Notes under the pieces: model-generated | What the model saw: the letters and a program-made list of their open reading frames with translations, nothing else | Databases searched by the model: none | Told to the model about the DNA's origin: nothing | Made by a program: the position numbers and the translations under genes | Shown here: positions 1-12,592 of the stretch, piece by piece | Layout of the letters: every line of letters starts with the position of its first letter | How positions within the stretch are numbered: position 1 is the first letter of the stretch | Source: Leptoclinus maculatus | Lineage: Eukaryota; Chordata; Actinopteri; Perciformes; Stichaeidae | NCBI GenBank assembly: GCA_032191485.1 | Contig: JAVDOI010000125.1 | Coordinates: 180,572 to 244,571 of the forward strand | Length of the DNA: 64,000 bases | Direction: 5' to 3'

Positions 1-238
1 GCTGCACAGGTACGGTCTCACCTAGAAGTTTCATAGTGAAGCCACGTGTTAAAGAACAGAGGCTTTGGTTCAGATACGATCATCTCGTTAACATCTCGTT
101 CCTCAACAAGTCGTGTTTGTGTTTGGAGCGCGTTTCAAAATGGTGGAGATCCAAAACGGATGCACGGGACGCAACTTTAGAGATTTAATCTGATGGGACG
201 GTTTAACGGAAACAGTGAGAAGAAGCTGGTACAGTAGG

Positions 239-240
<2 letters not shown>

Positions 241-295
<55 letters not shown>
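241..295. repeat. (CA)n microsatellite
   Basis: Uninterrupted CA dinucleotide run of about 27 units in dach2 intron 1. Two similar runs follow at 407-457 and 592-643. Confidence 0.97.
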
Positions 296-298
<3 letters not shown>

Positions 299-403
299 TC
301 AGGTATTAAAAACATGTCTGTTTACACATAAACACACATTAAAGCTGCATTTTCTGTTCCAACGAACCCGCTCTCAATCTCACACACACATTAACGCTTA
401 CGT

Positions 404-461
<58 letters not shown>

Positions 462-586
462 ACTGGTGAGGTATAAAGTAATGGATAATGAGAAATGAGA
501 AGCTTTTCCATCAACAGAGTCAACTGGAAAAAGTGTGTTTGCTCTCCGTATATTGTTTTTACTGAAACAAGTGTCTGCACATTTAG

Positions 587-591
<5 letters not shown>

Positions 592-643
<52 letters not shown>
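592..643. repeat. (CA)n microsatellite
   Basis: Uninterrupted CA run of about 26 units in dach2 intron 1. Confidence 0.97.
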
Positions 644-646
<3 letters not shown>

Positions 647-1307
647 CCATCAGGCAAAGTCGATACAGTAAAAGCATCATTTTCAACACCGAAGCAAAAA
701 TAAGTAACGACACTGTTGACAGGAACAGGAAGTCAGTTTGACGAACGAGCCAAAGAGTCAATAATTATGTTTTTTAAAGGATGTCTTGTAAAAGTGCAGA
801 GATTAATAATAACAAATCCAAGCAGAAATACAGGAATATACTGTAAATTTGAAAAACTGAGATTCATGAGGAAGGTCTTAGAGATATTAGAGGAAAGTAA
901 ATCTCCAATAAGGATTCATATTTCTGGTATATTTGTACTTATTAAGTGCTTGTAGAGATATAAAAAGAAAATGTGACACATCGCCTCCACAAATATTGAG
1001 TAAAATAAATAGTAGAAGTTGATTTTAGTGTCTGAAACACAGCTGAAGTGTCTGCAGGTTGACAGTAGGAATATTACAGAAACATTTAGAGGATTTAGAG
1101 CCACGTGCAGAGGACATCTCTACCGAATATAAGAAAGAAAAACGTGCAAACAGACGCTTCGTTGCGAGATTTGAATGTATCCGAAGTCGGTTGTTTCGCT
1201 ACGAACACAAGTTGTTGAGTATGTTGCAGCGAAACTCTGAGACTTTAAAGTGGAAAATCTTACAGATAATAAAGAAAAACAACAAAGTGAGTAAAGTGTT
1301 GACCGAC

Positions 1308-1987
1308 CTGGCGCTGGTGCAGTCCTGGTACAGGATCTCGAAGTCCTTCTTGGAGATGAGCTTGCAGCGGTTCACGCCGGGCTGGATGGCGCCGAGCCCC
1401 CGCAGGACGCGCACCTGCTCCACGGTGCACACCACCGGCGCGATGTCCAGCCTCTTGAGCTTGGTGTAGACGGTGTGCAGCCCGCCCACCAGGTGCTTCA
1501 GGAAGAGGTCGAACACCTGCGGCAGGCAGATGAGCTCCTGGCCGTCCACGCCGAAGCTGGCCACCTTCACGCCGTGCACCTCCACCAGCTTACACTCGCT
1601 GCAGAGACCCGGGCTGGCGGAGGTCTGCGCCATACCGGGGGAGCCGGGGGTCAGACCGGTCGCGTTCAGCGAGCCGAGCCCTCCGAGGGGACCCAGAGCG
1701 GCGGCGGCGCAGCCCCGGTCGTGTCCGGAGGCGCCGTTGCCCAATCCGGCCAGCGCGCCCCCTGGTCCGGGCAGGAAAGCGCTGAGCATGCTGCTGGTGA
1801 GCCGCGGCGACGGGGACAGGGAGTGGGAGTGGGAGTGAGCGTGGGAGTTGGTGTGGCCCGGGCTGGAGGTGCCGGTGGAGCTGACGGAGGTGTGGAGCGC
1901 GTCCGGCGCAGAGCGGTAGAGCGCGGCCGGAGTCGGGGCGCCCGAGCCCGGCGGAGAGAGCAGCGGAGGGGAGCCGGGGAGCGACAT
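1308..1987 (-). CDS. dach2: Dachshund homolog (DACH2-like), coding exon 1, partial gene
   Basis: Dachshund proteins are nuclear transcriptional co-regulators of the Eya-Six-Dach retinal determination network. The exon encodes 226 codons plus two bases, starting at the ATG at 1987. The GTG-initiated extension to 2026 is not a plausible start. Residues 1-128 are low-complexity Ser/Pro/Ala/Gly with a His-rich run near 48-56. Residues about 131-226 are the Ski/Sno/Dac box (DACHbox-N): KVASF, then ELICLPQVFDLFLKHLVGGL, VYTKLKRL, VRVLRGLGAIQPGVNRCKL and KKDFEILYQDC. The exon ends at CAG|GTCGGT, at the point where vertebrate DACH exon 1 ends as I recall it. PQVFD and KRLDI fit DACH2 better than DACH1, which from memory has PQAFD and KRLEI. 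ISKKDFEILY looks more DACH1-like, so the paralog call is less sure than the family. X linkage of mammalian DACH2, FRMD7 and STK26 supports dach2. Confidence 0.9.
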
Positions 1988-2350
1988 GGAGCTGAGGCGA
2001 GTTCTGTCTCCCCCTCTCTCACTCACACACTTTCTTCTTCTGTCGCTTTCCAGTTGAGGGGAAGAAGAAGAAGAAAATAAAGCCCTCGTGCGTGTTTTCT
2101 GCTTGTTTTCCTGTCACTTTTTCTCCTCTTCCTGATTTTCCTCCGGTTCTTCTCTCACTCTAGTTATCCGCGCGTGGAAGAGCGGACTGTCCGGTCTGTG
2201 CGTAAAAGCGACTGGATCAGACTCCAGGTCAGCCCCCCCCACCCCCGTCCAGGCCCCGCCCCCTTCAATCATGACTGACAGCTGGCTGGGCCAATCAGAG
2301 AATACATCCCCACCCCTCCCTGTAGGACTGAGGGTGTGATTGGCGGGGAA
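1988..2350 (-). promoter_or_regulatory. dach2: dach2 5' UTR and promoter, GC-rich
   Basis: The CpG-rich character of exon 1 continues upstream of the start codon. Read for the minus strand, there is a GC box from GCCCCGCCCCC near 2254-2265. CCAAT boxes occur in both orientations: GGCCAATCAG near 2289-2298, and the complement of ATTGGCGGGG near 2339-2348. No TATA box is evident. The transcription start cannot be placed from sequence alone. Confidence 0.55.
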
Positions 2351-2528
2351 TGAAAGAGGAGGACTTGATTACACTCCATTGATGTGTGTTTTTACGCGCG
2401 TGCGTGTGCATGCGCGCGCGCGTGTGTGTGGAGGGTATCGGTCCCATCTCTCGTTCTGCTGTTTCATAAACTTTCTCACGAGTTGCTTGAGTCGCGAACG
2501 GGAAGTTTTTATTTTTCTTCTCAACCAT

Positions 2529-2704
<176 letters not shown>

Positions 2705-3108
2705 AGGAGTGGCTCACATGCGAGCTCTGGTGGCGAGACGGACGCATGTTCCTCACGCAATGACCGCTGACCAGTGAACGCATCACCGGAGGTGGAGATG
2801 TGAGGAAAAGGTTGGACAGAAAGGGAAGGAGGGAGGGAGGAAACGAGGAAGGAAGGAAGTGGGTGGGAAGAAATAAAGGAAGGAAAGAGAAGAAGGAAGA
2901 AGGGAGGGGTGGATAGGAAAGACAAAAGGAAAGAATAAGGAGGACACAGGAATTTAGGAAGGACGGAAGGAAACGAGAAAGGAAGGAAGAAAAAAAAAAG
3001 CTAAATGGTAGGTGGTGATAATTTATATCACAAAAGAAGAAGAAAGGGATTAAAAGAGAAAGAATGAGAAAAGACATCATCATGTAGCAGCAGAGAGAAT
3101 GAATTACT

Positions 3109-3227
<119 letters not shown>

Positions 3228-4350
3228 AACAGTGAAATGGGATTGAGCGGTGTGGATTACAGACAGACGGGGTTTTATAATCCCGTGTAATCTCATTACG
3301 TTGAGGAACCCTGACTGAACGAAAGAGAAAAGAGAGACAAAAAAAAGAGACGACGAGACGGAGAAAGAAAAAAGTTTTTAAAAAATAAAGAAATAATTTA
3401 AATCTGTGTGAATAATCGACCGTTCTACTGTTAGATGTTCTATCATTAGAATCTTTTAGCTGTAAAAGCAGGATTTTACTGTGTTAGTTGTGGAGCTGGA
3501 GCTCATTTTAAAACTATTAACTATTGATTATTTTATTATGGATTAATCTGCTGATTATTTTCTCCATTAATCGATTGATTTGTTTGTAAAATATAGTGAA
3601 AATAGTGAGGAATGTTCGTCACAATTACTCAAAACAACTTTTTTGGAAAGAAAACATTTATTTTATTATTTTATCTGTTTACGTTTGTAGATTTCTTCTA
3701 AATTCACCAAAAGTTACCATTACATAATGCCTCGTTTATATATTTAAACATAACATTTTAGAACACTTGTAATACAAAGAATAATTGTCTTAATGTCAGT
3801 AATGAACTGGTGAAGTTTAATGATGATATCTATTAGTTGAATATTTGAGCCCATTCACCTGTAGTGTCTTTCACTAAATCTACTACTGTCCACAGTCATG
3901 TCTGTGTTTCCCCCCCTCAGGAGATCAGGAAGGGATGAACAACACATAAAGTACACAAATAAGAATTCAAGAGTGAAAAAGTACAAGGAAGGAGGAATGA
4001 GGGGTAAAAAAGGTGAGACGGAGTAAGAAGGAACAAAGAGATGAAGAGAGAGACACGAGGGCAATAAGTCGTCTCTCAGGACTAATAATGATCAAAGCCA
4101 AGCTGGACTCAGAGAGAGGCAGACAGAGAGAGATGAGGTCTTAGCGGAGGTGAATATCTCTCTGCGGGGTTATAATGACCGTTATGATCTTGGACTTTGG
4201 GATGTGGAGAGGAAGAGGAGACAAAAAAAGGGCACATGTGAGGAGAGGAGGAAGAGTAAGAGAGAGGGTGGGATGGAAGAAGAGGAGGTGACAAGAGACG
4301 GAGAGGACAAAAAAGTGGAAAAACTTGTCTGCTAAATGCTCTTCATCCCC

Positions 4351-4351
<1 letters not shown>

Positions 4352-4400
<49 letters not shown>

Positions 4401-4455
4401 GGGCAGAGAGAGAGGGACGGAGAGAGAAAGAGAGGGGGTGGAGAGAGAGAGAGGT
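4352..4455. repeat. (GA)n-rich tract
   Basis: A pure GA run (about 4354-4394) is followed by imperfect GAGAGGG purine-rich sequence. Confidence 0.9.
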
Positions 4456-4680
4456 TAGCGGTTTTGAAGCCTTGATTTCGGCATTTTGGCCGTCGCCATC
4501 TTGGTTTTTGAAACCAGAAGTGACACGAAATAAGAATTTTTTTCCGGCAACCAAAATATTGTAATTAAATTACATGAAGTGAAAACACGCTGTGAAAGGG
4601 TTAAAGTTGAAAGACAAAAACGCTGTGGTAGCGACCTGTCAATCACAAGGTAGCCCCGCCCCTAAATCATACCCTGCTTT
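4452..4680 (-). repeat. 0.5-kb interspersed repeat, partial copy A
   Basis: Matches the family described at 25229-25715. Shared blocks include a GCCATCTTGG stretch, GACCTGTCAATCAC and AGCCCCGCCCCTAAA. The copy stops inside CCCTGCTTTG, and the next bases are already the 13-bp minisatellite. The array may have grown from, or inserted at, the internal end of this element. Confidence 0.75.
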
Positions 4681-5158
4681 GTAACGTTACTTTGTTACGT
4701 TACTTTGTTACGTCACTTTGTTACGTTACTTTGTTACGTTACTTTGTAACGTTACTTTGTTACGTTACTTTGTAACGTTACTTTGTTACGTTACTTTGTT
4801 ACGTTACTTTGTAACGTTACTTTGTTACGTTACTTTGTTACGTTACTTTGTTACGTTACTTTGTAACGTTACTTTGTTACGTTACTTTGTTACGTTACTT
4901 TGTTACGTTACTTTGTAACGTTACTTTGTTACGTTACTTTGTAATGTTACTTTGTTACGTTACTTTGTTACGTTACTTTGTTACGTTACTTTGTTACGTT
5001 ACTTTGTAACGTTACTTTGTTACGTTACTTTGTTACGTTACTTTGTTACGTTACTTTGTTACGTTACTTTGTTACGTTACTTTGTAACGTTACTTTGTTA
5101 CGTTACTTTGTTACGTTACTTTGTAACGTTACTTTGTTACGTTACTTTGTTACGTTAT
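4681..5158. repeat. 13-bp minisatellite, unit TTACGTTACTTTG
   Basis: About 37 head-to-tail copies. Two main versions alternate irregularly: TTACGTTACTTTG and TAACGTTACTTTG, with rare single-base variants (one CGTCAC, one TAATG). Because 13 is not a multiple of 3, all three frames cycle through the same peptide period and open frames here have no meaning. A short stretch of the same unit occurs again at 22148-22171. Confidence 0.97.
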
Positions 5159-7020
5159 CATTTTAACACAAACATGATCTTTTTCTTCTTTATTTTACCG
5201 TAAACCAAGTAGTTTTGTTGCCTAAACCAAACCAATCATTTCAAAACGTTTACAACGTATGCATTTCTGCAACCGTGATATGAGGCTGATACAAAACATC
5301 ATCAAACATATTCATAAAACATATTTTTGGATCAGAAACTTCGACATTCAACGTATGCAGGAACTTACAATGTCAACAATTTTTTTTTTTGCCGACTGGC
5401 TTGAAAGGAATAGACTGTGAAGCAGCGTGATTTACTTTAAACACTCAAAAGGTAAACACAACCAGCAGATCTTTCAGCTAATGTTAAAAAGCAACGCCAC
5501 CACACAGCGAAGACAACTGTTCAGTTTAAAAATGGAACCGTTTTACTTTAGCTTGACCACCACTGTTTTAACTTAATAAGCCAGAGAACCAAAGAACAGC
5601 CTGGAATCCCACTAATGAAGCTAAAACATGAAAATCACCACGTAATATTTTCCAAAATTTCCATCTGCAGCTTATAATCTTCTACACTGGAAACTAAAGC
5701 CCATTATAATGATTGTTATCATGAGTCACTGTGAGTGTTTAAGCCTCTTGTATATGTTCCAAACAGTAGTAATAAATAAAGGCATGTAGCTCATTCTCCA
5801 GCAGACAGGGTTCCCTATCAACTGATGGTTTCCTTTCACCATAACCACCATCTTTTCCTAACCTAAAAGATGCAATAATCTATATTTTAACAATAAGAAT
5901 ATGACAATGTGGTAGTGATGAACTGCAGCTCCCCTTAGCTTTTAATTGCGAGTTTCAGCTCAATGCTTATCTGTACGGTTTTGGTTCACTCTCATCGCCA
6001 GTGTTGCCAAATCAGATTGACGGTTTCCAGCCCAATCACAACTTAAAACCTGCCAAATTCGATAAAAAAACCCATAAAATAACCAAAGATATAATGTTAG
6101 ATAAATATATTATCACAACCCACAAGTAGTGCAGTTGGACAACCAAATGCACAAATTCTCATGTCAATGACGGTTAAAAAACAACTCATGGCAGTCACAT
6201 ATTTCTGAAATTCAGAGTCTATAATATGAATTAGTGGACCAAAATAAAGTTTACTAAATTGTCTATGTGTTTTTGCCAATAAATGACAGCTTGTTTGGTA
6301 ATATATTGGTAAAAGTTTGACCAAAAGAAGCCCAAATTTCATCAACGCCCAACGCTATTTTCCACCGACCAACTCAATCAACACTGCTCACCGCTCTAAA
6401 AGCACAATTTCACAGGAAAAAGCTGTAAAAAGCCTCTATACACTACCTGCTCAGCAGCAAACAGCAGACAGACTCAGTTAGAGACCAGCTGGTGAAAACA
6501 GTGGAGTATTTATCTCATAAAGACAGATATTTAACATCAGGAGGTGGTGGAGACCAAAATTAGAGCAAAAAGAAGAGTGAGTGTTGGACTTAAATTCAGC
6601 AGGTGGACACAAACACAACTCCTAATTAAAAATAATGTGGCCCTGTAACTGCCGGATGTGTAAATAAGCAACTATTTGCTAACTAGTTACCATAACAATC
6701 AATGGCGTAAATATTGACAGTGTATCTGGAGCCCAAGAGTTGTCTAACTGGACGCAATGCAACGAGCGAACATCAGATTGTTTCAGTATTTCTCAATAAA
6801 GATGTCATTAAGCGACATGTCTGCTCCACCTCCGACCTATTTTCATCGATCAAAAGTGACGCCGACACAGTTATTAATACATCGCTCGCAGTATTTCCGA
6901 ACAACTTTTTAGTGCGCCATTCGCCAAAGTTTGAAAGATGATAACCCGATTTTGACCATTATGGTAAAGACGAGTAAAGAGGAGAGAATAAAGAAATAGA
7001 AATATAAGAACGAGGAAAGG
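5159..7020. other. AT-rich unique intergenic DNA
   Basis: No gene, tandem repeat or recognised interspersed repeat. Short open frames (for example 6097-6345 and 6714-6941) show no domain, splice signals or codon bias. Confidence 0.6.
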
Positions 7021-7272
7021 ACAATCGCAACAATAAATTAATTAATTAATCTAGCAATTGATTATAATGGGGACAAAAACAGAATGAAAAGAAGTGGAAC
7101 AGAAGAGGAAAGAGGGAGAATATTTTACACAGCAGTGTCGGGTGACATTGGTCTGCTGGCTTTTTATAATTTTCTTTTTTTAATTCCACTTTGGGACAAA
7201 AACATGAATGAGAAAAGAGCCGCGGGCTGTGTGAGAATGTGTGTTTGTGTGTGTGTCTTTTCAAACTCTTGT

Positions 7273-7304
<32 letters not shown>

Positions 7305-7337
7305 CCTCAGTTCTTATCCAAAGTGTTTCTGCAAACA

Positions 7338-7408
<71 letters not shown>

Positions 7409-7659
7409 TGCTGTATCTGAGCCATCACTAGAGGCCATCAGGATTTATTTAGCTTTTATTTATACAAGCTTAAAGTCAAACCATCCATCTCACACACAGT
7501 AGCCCCTAGCTTTCATTACAATGTGTGTGTGTGTGTGTGCGTTTGTGTGTGTAGCAGATGACATTGCGTGCATGTAAGCAAGTTTGTGATGATATACAGT
7601 AATTCTGAGATGACACGTGTGTGTGTGTGTGTGTGTGTGTGTCTTTTCCCATCATCCTC
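7021..7659. repeat. Cluster of CA/GT microsatellites
   Basis: (CA)n at about 7275-7301 and 7339-7405, with short (GT)n tracts near 7230-7257, 7521-7552 and 7618-7642, separated by unique AT-rich DNA. No gene. Confidence 0.85.
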
Positions 7660-7860
7660 GGCACCTCCAGCGATGATGTTGATGGCGGCGGCTCAAGTTG
7701 TGTTCTTTAATAATCTAATTCAACAACACAATTACCAAGTGTCAAACTGCAGAGCGAGCGTCTCGGGGCCGGGCGGAGTGACAGCGGCGCTTTGTTTCCA
7801 TACAAGGTGCTTTTTTTATTTTCAATCATCAGCTAAATTACAACTCACTGGACACACCAA
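7660..7860. promoter_or_regulatory. Candidate conserved noncoding element
   Basis: A compact unique block of mixed composition in otherwise repeat-laden DNA. It has clustered TAAT/AATTA homeodomain-type cores (about 7709-7735) and facing CTTTGT and ACAAGG half-sites near 7788-7807 that resemble paired SOX motifs. This is inference from motif content only; conservation was not tested. Confidence 0.25.
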
Positions 7861-8029
7861 ATATTATCCAATCCACACCAATAAAAATCTCCTCATGTTT
7901 TACACTCAAATGGGGTCGAAAATAGTTTGGTCAATCGCGATGATCGGGTGTTGTGTGGCAGCAGAGAATACTAGATTGTGATTGGTTAGAGAGTGTGCAT
8001 TATATCCAGTAAACTGCACTGCTCTTGAC

Positions 8030-8235
8030 ATTTGTTTTACCAAATTTGTACTTTGTGTTTGGTGCGAGTTAGCAACGGTTAGCACGTTAAAACAAAGGTG
8101 ACAAACGTGGCAAACATCTGGTAAACATCAGCATGGTAGCATTATTATTGTGAGCATGTTAGCATGCTGATGTTAGCATTTAGCCCAAAGCACCGCTGTG
8201 CCAAAGTACAGTCAAGTTTCCTGGAATATTCACTG
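8030..8235. repeat. Dispersed teleost repeat, TTAGCATGCTGATG type
   Basis: Contains GAGCATGTTAGCATGCTGA followed by TTAGCATTTAGC and AAAGCACCGCTGTGCC. I recognise this as a common fish interspersed sequence. A second fragment lies at 11985-12055 and related pieces near 51935-51975 and 52500-52570. Confidence 0.7.
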
Positions 8236-9170
8236 TATTGTGATGTTTATTAATATTGTGGAATAAAATGACTGCGCTAAAAGTTTAGTAGAAGACAATG
8301 CAGACTTTTTAGATAGTTTCTAATGGGCACTAGAACTGACTGACATTAAAAAGATGTTAAAAAGATGAAAAAGACTTAAATCCCGCAGTCAGTATTTGGC
8401 TTCGTTTTTCTTTCTTTTTTAAAGAAATCAGTGCCAAAGTTTCAAACCTGAAATAAACCTTGAGACAGAAAAGGGACGGACATTTTATACCATAATAATG
8501 TTCCAGGGCAATATCAAGTCTGGGGTAATAAAGGCCGAGCTCATTCCTGTTTCCACTCTTTTCTGTCCCCATCTCTCTCTCTCTCTTCCCTACGTCCCCC
8601 TCTGTCCTCCACCTCTCCTTCCCTCTCTGCCCTTCATCCCCCCTTCTCTTTATCACTCCGCTCATAAAACCTGCTCATCCAGAAAGAACAGACTTTAGAG
8701 GAGGATGGGTGAGAGAGAGGGGGAGGAAGAGAGGAATGAATGAGGGATGAAGACAAGGAGAGAAGAGAAAGAGGGAAGACGGAGGGATCATTAAGGGCAC
8801 AGTATTTGAAATGGTAAAATTTAAGGTACAAATCAATTTACATTAAATTGGCACGATTAGTGGATTCACTCACAGTTTTGTGGAGAATCCAACTTTGTTG
8901 AACTTTGACACACAAATTAGCGCCGTTGACTGATTGTAAACCGTCTCGCTTGTGCCGACCTTTGAGGGAACTTAGAGTCACAGAGTCCTAATTTGAGGAA
9001 GCTATCCATTTTAACTGTGTCGCACCATTTAATTTCATATAACCTGCTTTGCTGGAGTATAACCCTGCTCCTCAAGAGAGGCATGGCTTGCAGTTGTGAG
9101 ACATCTCTTGGATAAAATGAGAAAAAACATTACTTTCTTTCCAAAACTGAGTTGAGAAAACCAATATCAA
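8236..9170. other. Intergenic, no gene seen
   Basis: AT-rich unique DNA with a pyrimidine-rich block (about 8560-8650) followed by a purine-rich block (about 8695-8785). No convincing exon. Confidence 0.6.
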
Positions 9171-9174
9171 TCCC

Positions 9175-9890
9175 ATGTCTGTACGTTAGCCTAGCTTAGC
9201 ATAAGACTGGAAGCTGGGAGGTAGCTGGCCTGGCTCTCTTCAAAGTTAAAAAAGTACACCTCTACATGTCAATCTTCTCATTTCACTCTTGGAAAGAAAG
9301 CCAATAACTGTATGTTTGCTGGGTTAGCTAATTTAGCAAGCCTGTTAGCTTGGTGGGTTATTGTGACAGGCTAGCTCTAGCATTTTATTGGTGAGTTAAC
9401 ATGTTATCAGCTAGCTCACCGGTAACAGTAGGTCCTCCAGTACGTAGCTCACTATGTAAACCACAAGTTTTACTCATTTGCAAAAGTGAATTCACTAAAA
9501 TGTTCTACTCCATCAGATTTTTACTTGGCTTGCTAAATTAGAAAACCTGTTAGCTTGGTGGGTTAGTGTCACAGGCTAGCTCTAGCATTTTTTTGGTGAG
9601 TTAGTATGTTATCAGCTAGCTCACCAGTAACAGTAGGTCGCAGTATGTATATTATATATATTATGTATATATACATAGTATACAAGTAGACACTAGGCCT
9701 ACTAAGCGTTCAGCACAAATTTCACGAATTTAGACGCATTCATTTTCCCAAATTGTTGATTTACCCAATTTTGTTGGGTTAGCTAGTTAGCAGGTCAGCT
9801 AGCTTGGCGGGCTAGAGAGAGTGGTAGGCTAGCGCTTCATTTTATTGGTTAGTTAGCATGTTAGCTCAACAGCTTAAAGTAGGCTGCCTG
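9175..9890. repeat. GCTAGC-rich dispersed repeat with internal tandem triplication
   Basis: It begins with a TTAGCCTAGCTTAGCATAAGAC-type fragment, a common fish repeat also present at 16190-16330. A segment of about 115 bp at 9325-9440 (TTAGCAAGCCTGTTAGCTTG, later ATCAGCTAGCTCACC) recurs at about 9530-9640. A third, degraded version lies at about 9778-9885. Confidence 0.75.
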
Positions 9891-10164
9891 TATTTGGTCT
9901 GACTGGATACTAGGAGACGGATAAAGAGAGAAAAGGGAGGAAGGGGAGGCAGAAGGAGAGATTACGTGAGAGAAAGAGAGAGAACAGGTCTCAAGGTGAC
10001 TAGTCATTGTCCTAATTCCTCTTTTAAAACAGCTAAAGAGGCCAAAAACACAACTCTCTCTCCATCTCTCTCTCTCTCCCTTTTCTTCTCTATCTCCTCC
10101 CCCCCGATTTTTTTATATTTAACTCGTTCCCCTTTAGCATTTACATCCCTTCATCCTGACGCTA

Positions 10165-10195
<31 letters not shown>

Positions 10196-11000
10196 TTCCT
10201 GTCGTCTTTGCCAGCAGCGATGTCTTCAAACTCTGATTGATGATGGTTGCCGTCGGTTAACGTTGTGTCCTGCTTTCTGTTTTTACCAAAATACTCTCTT
10301 TCTTTCTCTCTCTCTCTCTCTATCTATCTCTCTCTTTATCCTCCCAAAACTTTTTCAACTTTTTTTTTTGTTAAACTGCTGATGTGAAAGTCAACTCCCC
10401 CCTGCTGGGTTGTGTGTGTGTGTGTGTGTGTGTGTGTTCAAAGTAATGCAGGGGTTATTGCTTTATGCATAACAAATAGGGTTACTTGTGAAACTAGTAT
10501 AGCAAATAAATACGTGTAATATTTTAAAGATATGTATATTACATTAGATATGTTTTATTTAATCTTTATCATTTTATATTATACATAACTATATATTCTT
10601 TATAATATAATTTTTATAAAATGCTTTTCCATTGCGTTTTTAATTAGCTGTATATTAAATGATTTATTAAATTATTTCCATACTTCATTTGGATAATATT
10701 ATCATCTCTTTTGTCTTAATCTAAATCTCTGACTGCTTAATCATTTCTTAAATGTAATGTTTTTTCTTTTTCCATCATCAACAATATTTTTTTGTCGTCT
10801 CTCCCAAGACAGAAAAAATAGCAACAAGCGTGCACGAGATTGATGCAACTGTGCAGGATGTTGTCAAAAGTTTGATTCTTTGGTCAAAATGACAAACATT
10901 AAGTTAGCTGCTTTTTAGCAACCACTACCACAATGTCTGTGAATAAAATAGGACGGATAGGACGGATTTAACCCTTGCTTCTGATTGGTTAGGTCAAAAT
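9891..11000. other. Low-complexity CT-rich then AT-rich DNA, no gene
   Basis: Several (CT)n runs between 10050 and 10340, a (GT)n at 10411-10436, then very AT-rich DNA (10490-10800). The single open frame at 9966-10382 is mostly SLSLS translated from CT repeats. Confidence 0.7.
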
Positions 11001-11008
11001 AACAACCG

Positions 11009-11442
<434 letters not shown>

Positions 11443-11566
11443 TGTGGTTGGTTCATTAATAGGGAGCTTCATTGAATGTGTTTTTAATGTTTATTTCATT
11501 ATTAACATATAATCAGTGCCATCAATCACTGTCAGGCTGACAATAGGTGGCTGTCACACCGCGCCG

Positions 11567-11591
11567 CTGTGTGTGTGTGTGTGTGTGTGTG

Positions 11592-11631
<40 letters not shown>
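11567..11631. repeat. (GT)n microsatellite with one GA interruption
   Basis: TG run interrupted once by GAGAG near 11590. Confidence 0.95.
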
Positions 11632-11639
11632 GCAGAGAG

Positions 11640-12321
11640 AGAGAGACATAAATAAAGAGAGAGGAAGAGACGGCGAGTGTGTGTTTGACGCAATTTCAAC
11701 AAGGTGTGTGAAATCAATAGCCCTCGTCTTAAGGCGAAGGACATGTGGGAGCGGCTCAAGGAGACGAGGGAAGGGAGGATGAAAGGAAGGAAGGAAGCAA
11801 CGAAGAAAGGATGGATTAAAAATAGGTGAAGAAGAACGGAACCGGAAAATAAAAAAAGGTAAAGGAAAAATAAAGAACAAAGGAAGGACAGAAAGATGAC
11901 ATGATGGAAGGCAAACAGAAAAGAATAAATCATTATGATCTAATCAGCAAATGTTTGCATACTAACACACTAAACTCAGATGGTGAACGTTAACGTTAGC
12001 ATTATGATTGTGAGCATGCTAGCGTGCTGATGTTAGCCGCTAGCGTGGCTGTAGACCATTAGGCCTAGTCCACACATACTTTTGTAAAACTGTTTCCTGG
12101 GTGAAGATGAGAAACTGTGTTGATGTCTAGATGGCCAAATACATGTATTTAGGATTATATCGTCGCTTGGCATGCTCTTGACAGCACTTCAATGTTGTTG
12201 TTTTTTAAACACTACTTGATTTTATTTATTTTTTAAACAAAGGCGGAGAAATTAAAAACGTTTTCTTTTTAAATGTTAAATTATTACAACGATCCTCATG
12301 GCTGCGATATTTTATTGAGTT
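11640..12321. other. Intergenic, no gene seen
   Basis: Purine-rich to about 11930, then a TTAGCATGCTGATG-type repeat fragment (11985-12055), then AT-rich unique DNA. Confidence 0.6.
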
Positions 12322-12592
12322 TCCTCCCGTTCTGCCGAGTGAAGCCGATGCAGAAGTGTCTTAAAGCTGCATTCTCTCTAGTGTCCACCAGGGGGCGACT
12401 CCTCTGGTTCTATAGAAGTCTATGAGAAAATGACTCTACTTCTCTCTTGATTTATTACCTCAGTAAACATTGTAAACATGAGTTTATGGTCTCAATCTCT
12501 AGTTTCAAGTCTTCTTCAATACAGCATGATGTTCATTTAGTACATTATGGTCCATTTAGAGTCAAACACACCATAAAGCAGGTGATGACACA
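12322..12592 (+). repeat. 0.5-kb interspersed repeat, copy B
   Basis: Carries the left half of the family: CCGTTCTG, AAGCTGCATTCTCTCTAGTG, the CTCF-like CCACCAGGGGGCGAC at 12385-12399, TATAGAAGTCTATGAG, and on to a truncated end in CCATAAAGCAGG. Copies B and C (opposite strand) are about 2.2 kb apart. Confidence 0.9.

Larger units (their letters stand above)
1..1307 (-). other. dach2: Start of dach2 intron 1 (5' part only)
   Basis: This stretch follows the dach2 exon 1 splice donor (GTCGGT read on the minus strand, first base 1307) and continues off the left edge. I see no further exon in it. It holds three (CA)n tracts at about 241-295, 407-457 and 592-643. Around 1060-1100 is a fragment resembling the unit of the arrays found at 57.9-60.1 kb. 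The open frames here are translated CA repeats or chance. Confidence 0.7.

Noticed and set aside
103..761. Overlapping open frames rich in Cys-Val or His-Thr at the left edge
   Set aside because: They are translations of (CA/GT)n microsatellites. The same applies to the CVCV/HTHT frames near 2.5, 7.2, 13.4, 17.1, 21.7, 26.5, 35.2, 42.8, 49.9 and 63.3 kb.
1988..2026. Upstream extension of dach2 beginning at 2026
   Set aside because: That codon is GTG. The first ATG in frame is at 1987, and no evidence supports non-AUG initiation.
1473..2080. Plus-strand frames opposite dach2 exon 1
   Set aside because: Shadows of the GC-rich dach2 coding exon; no splice or domain support.
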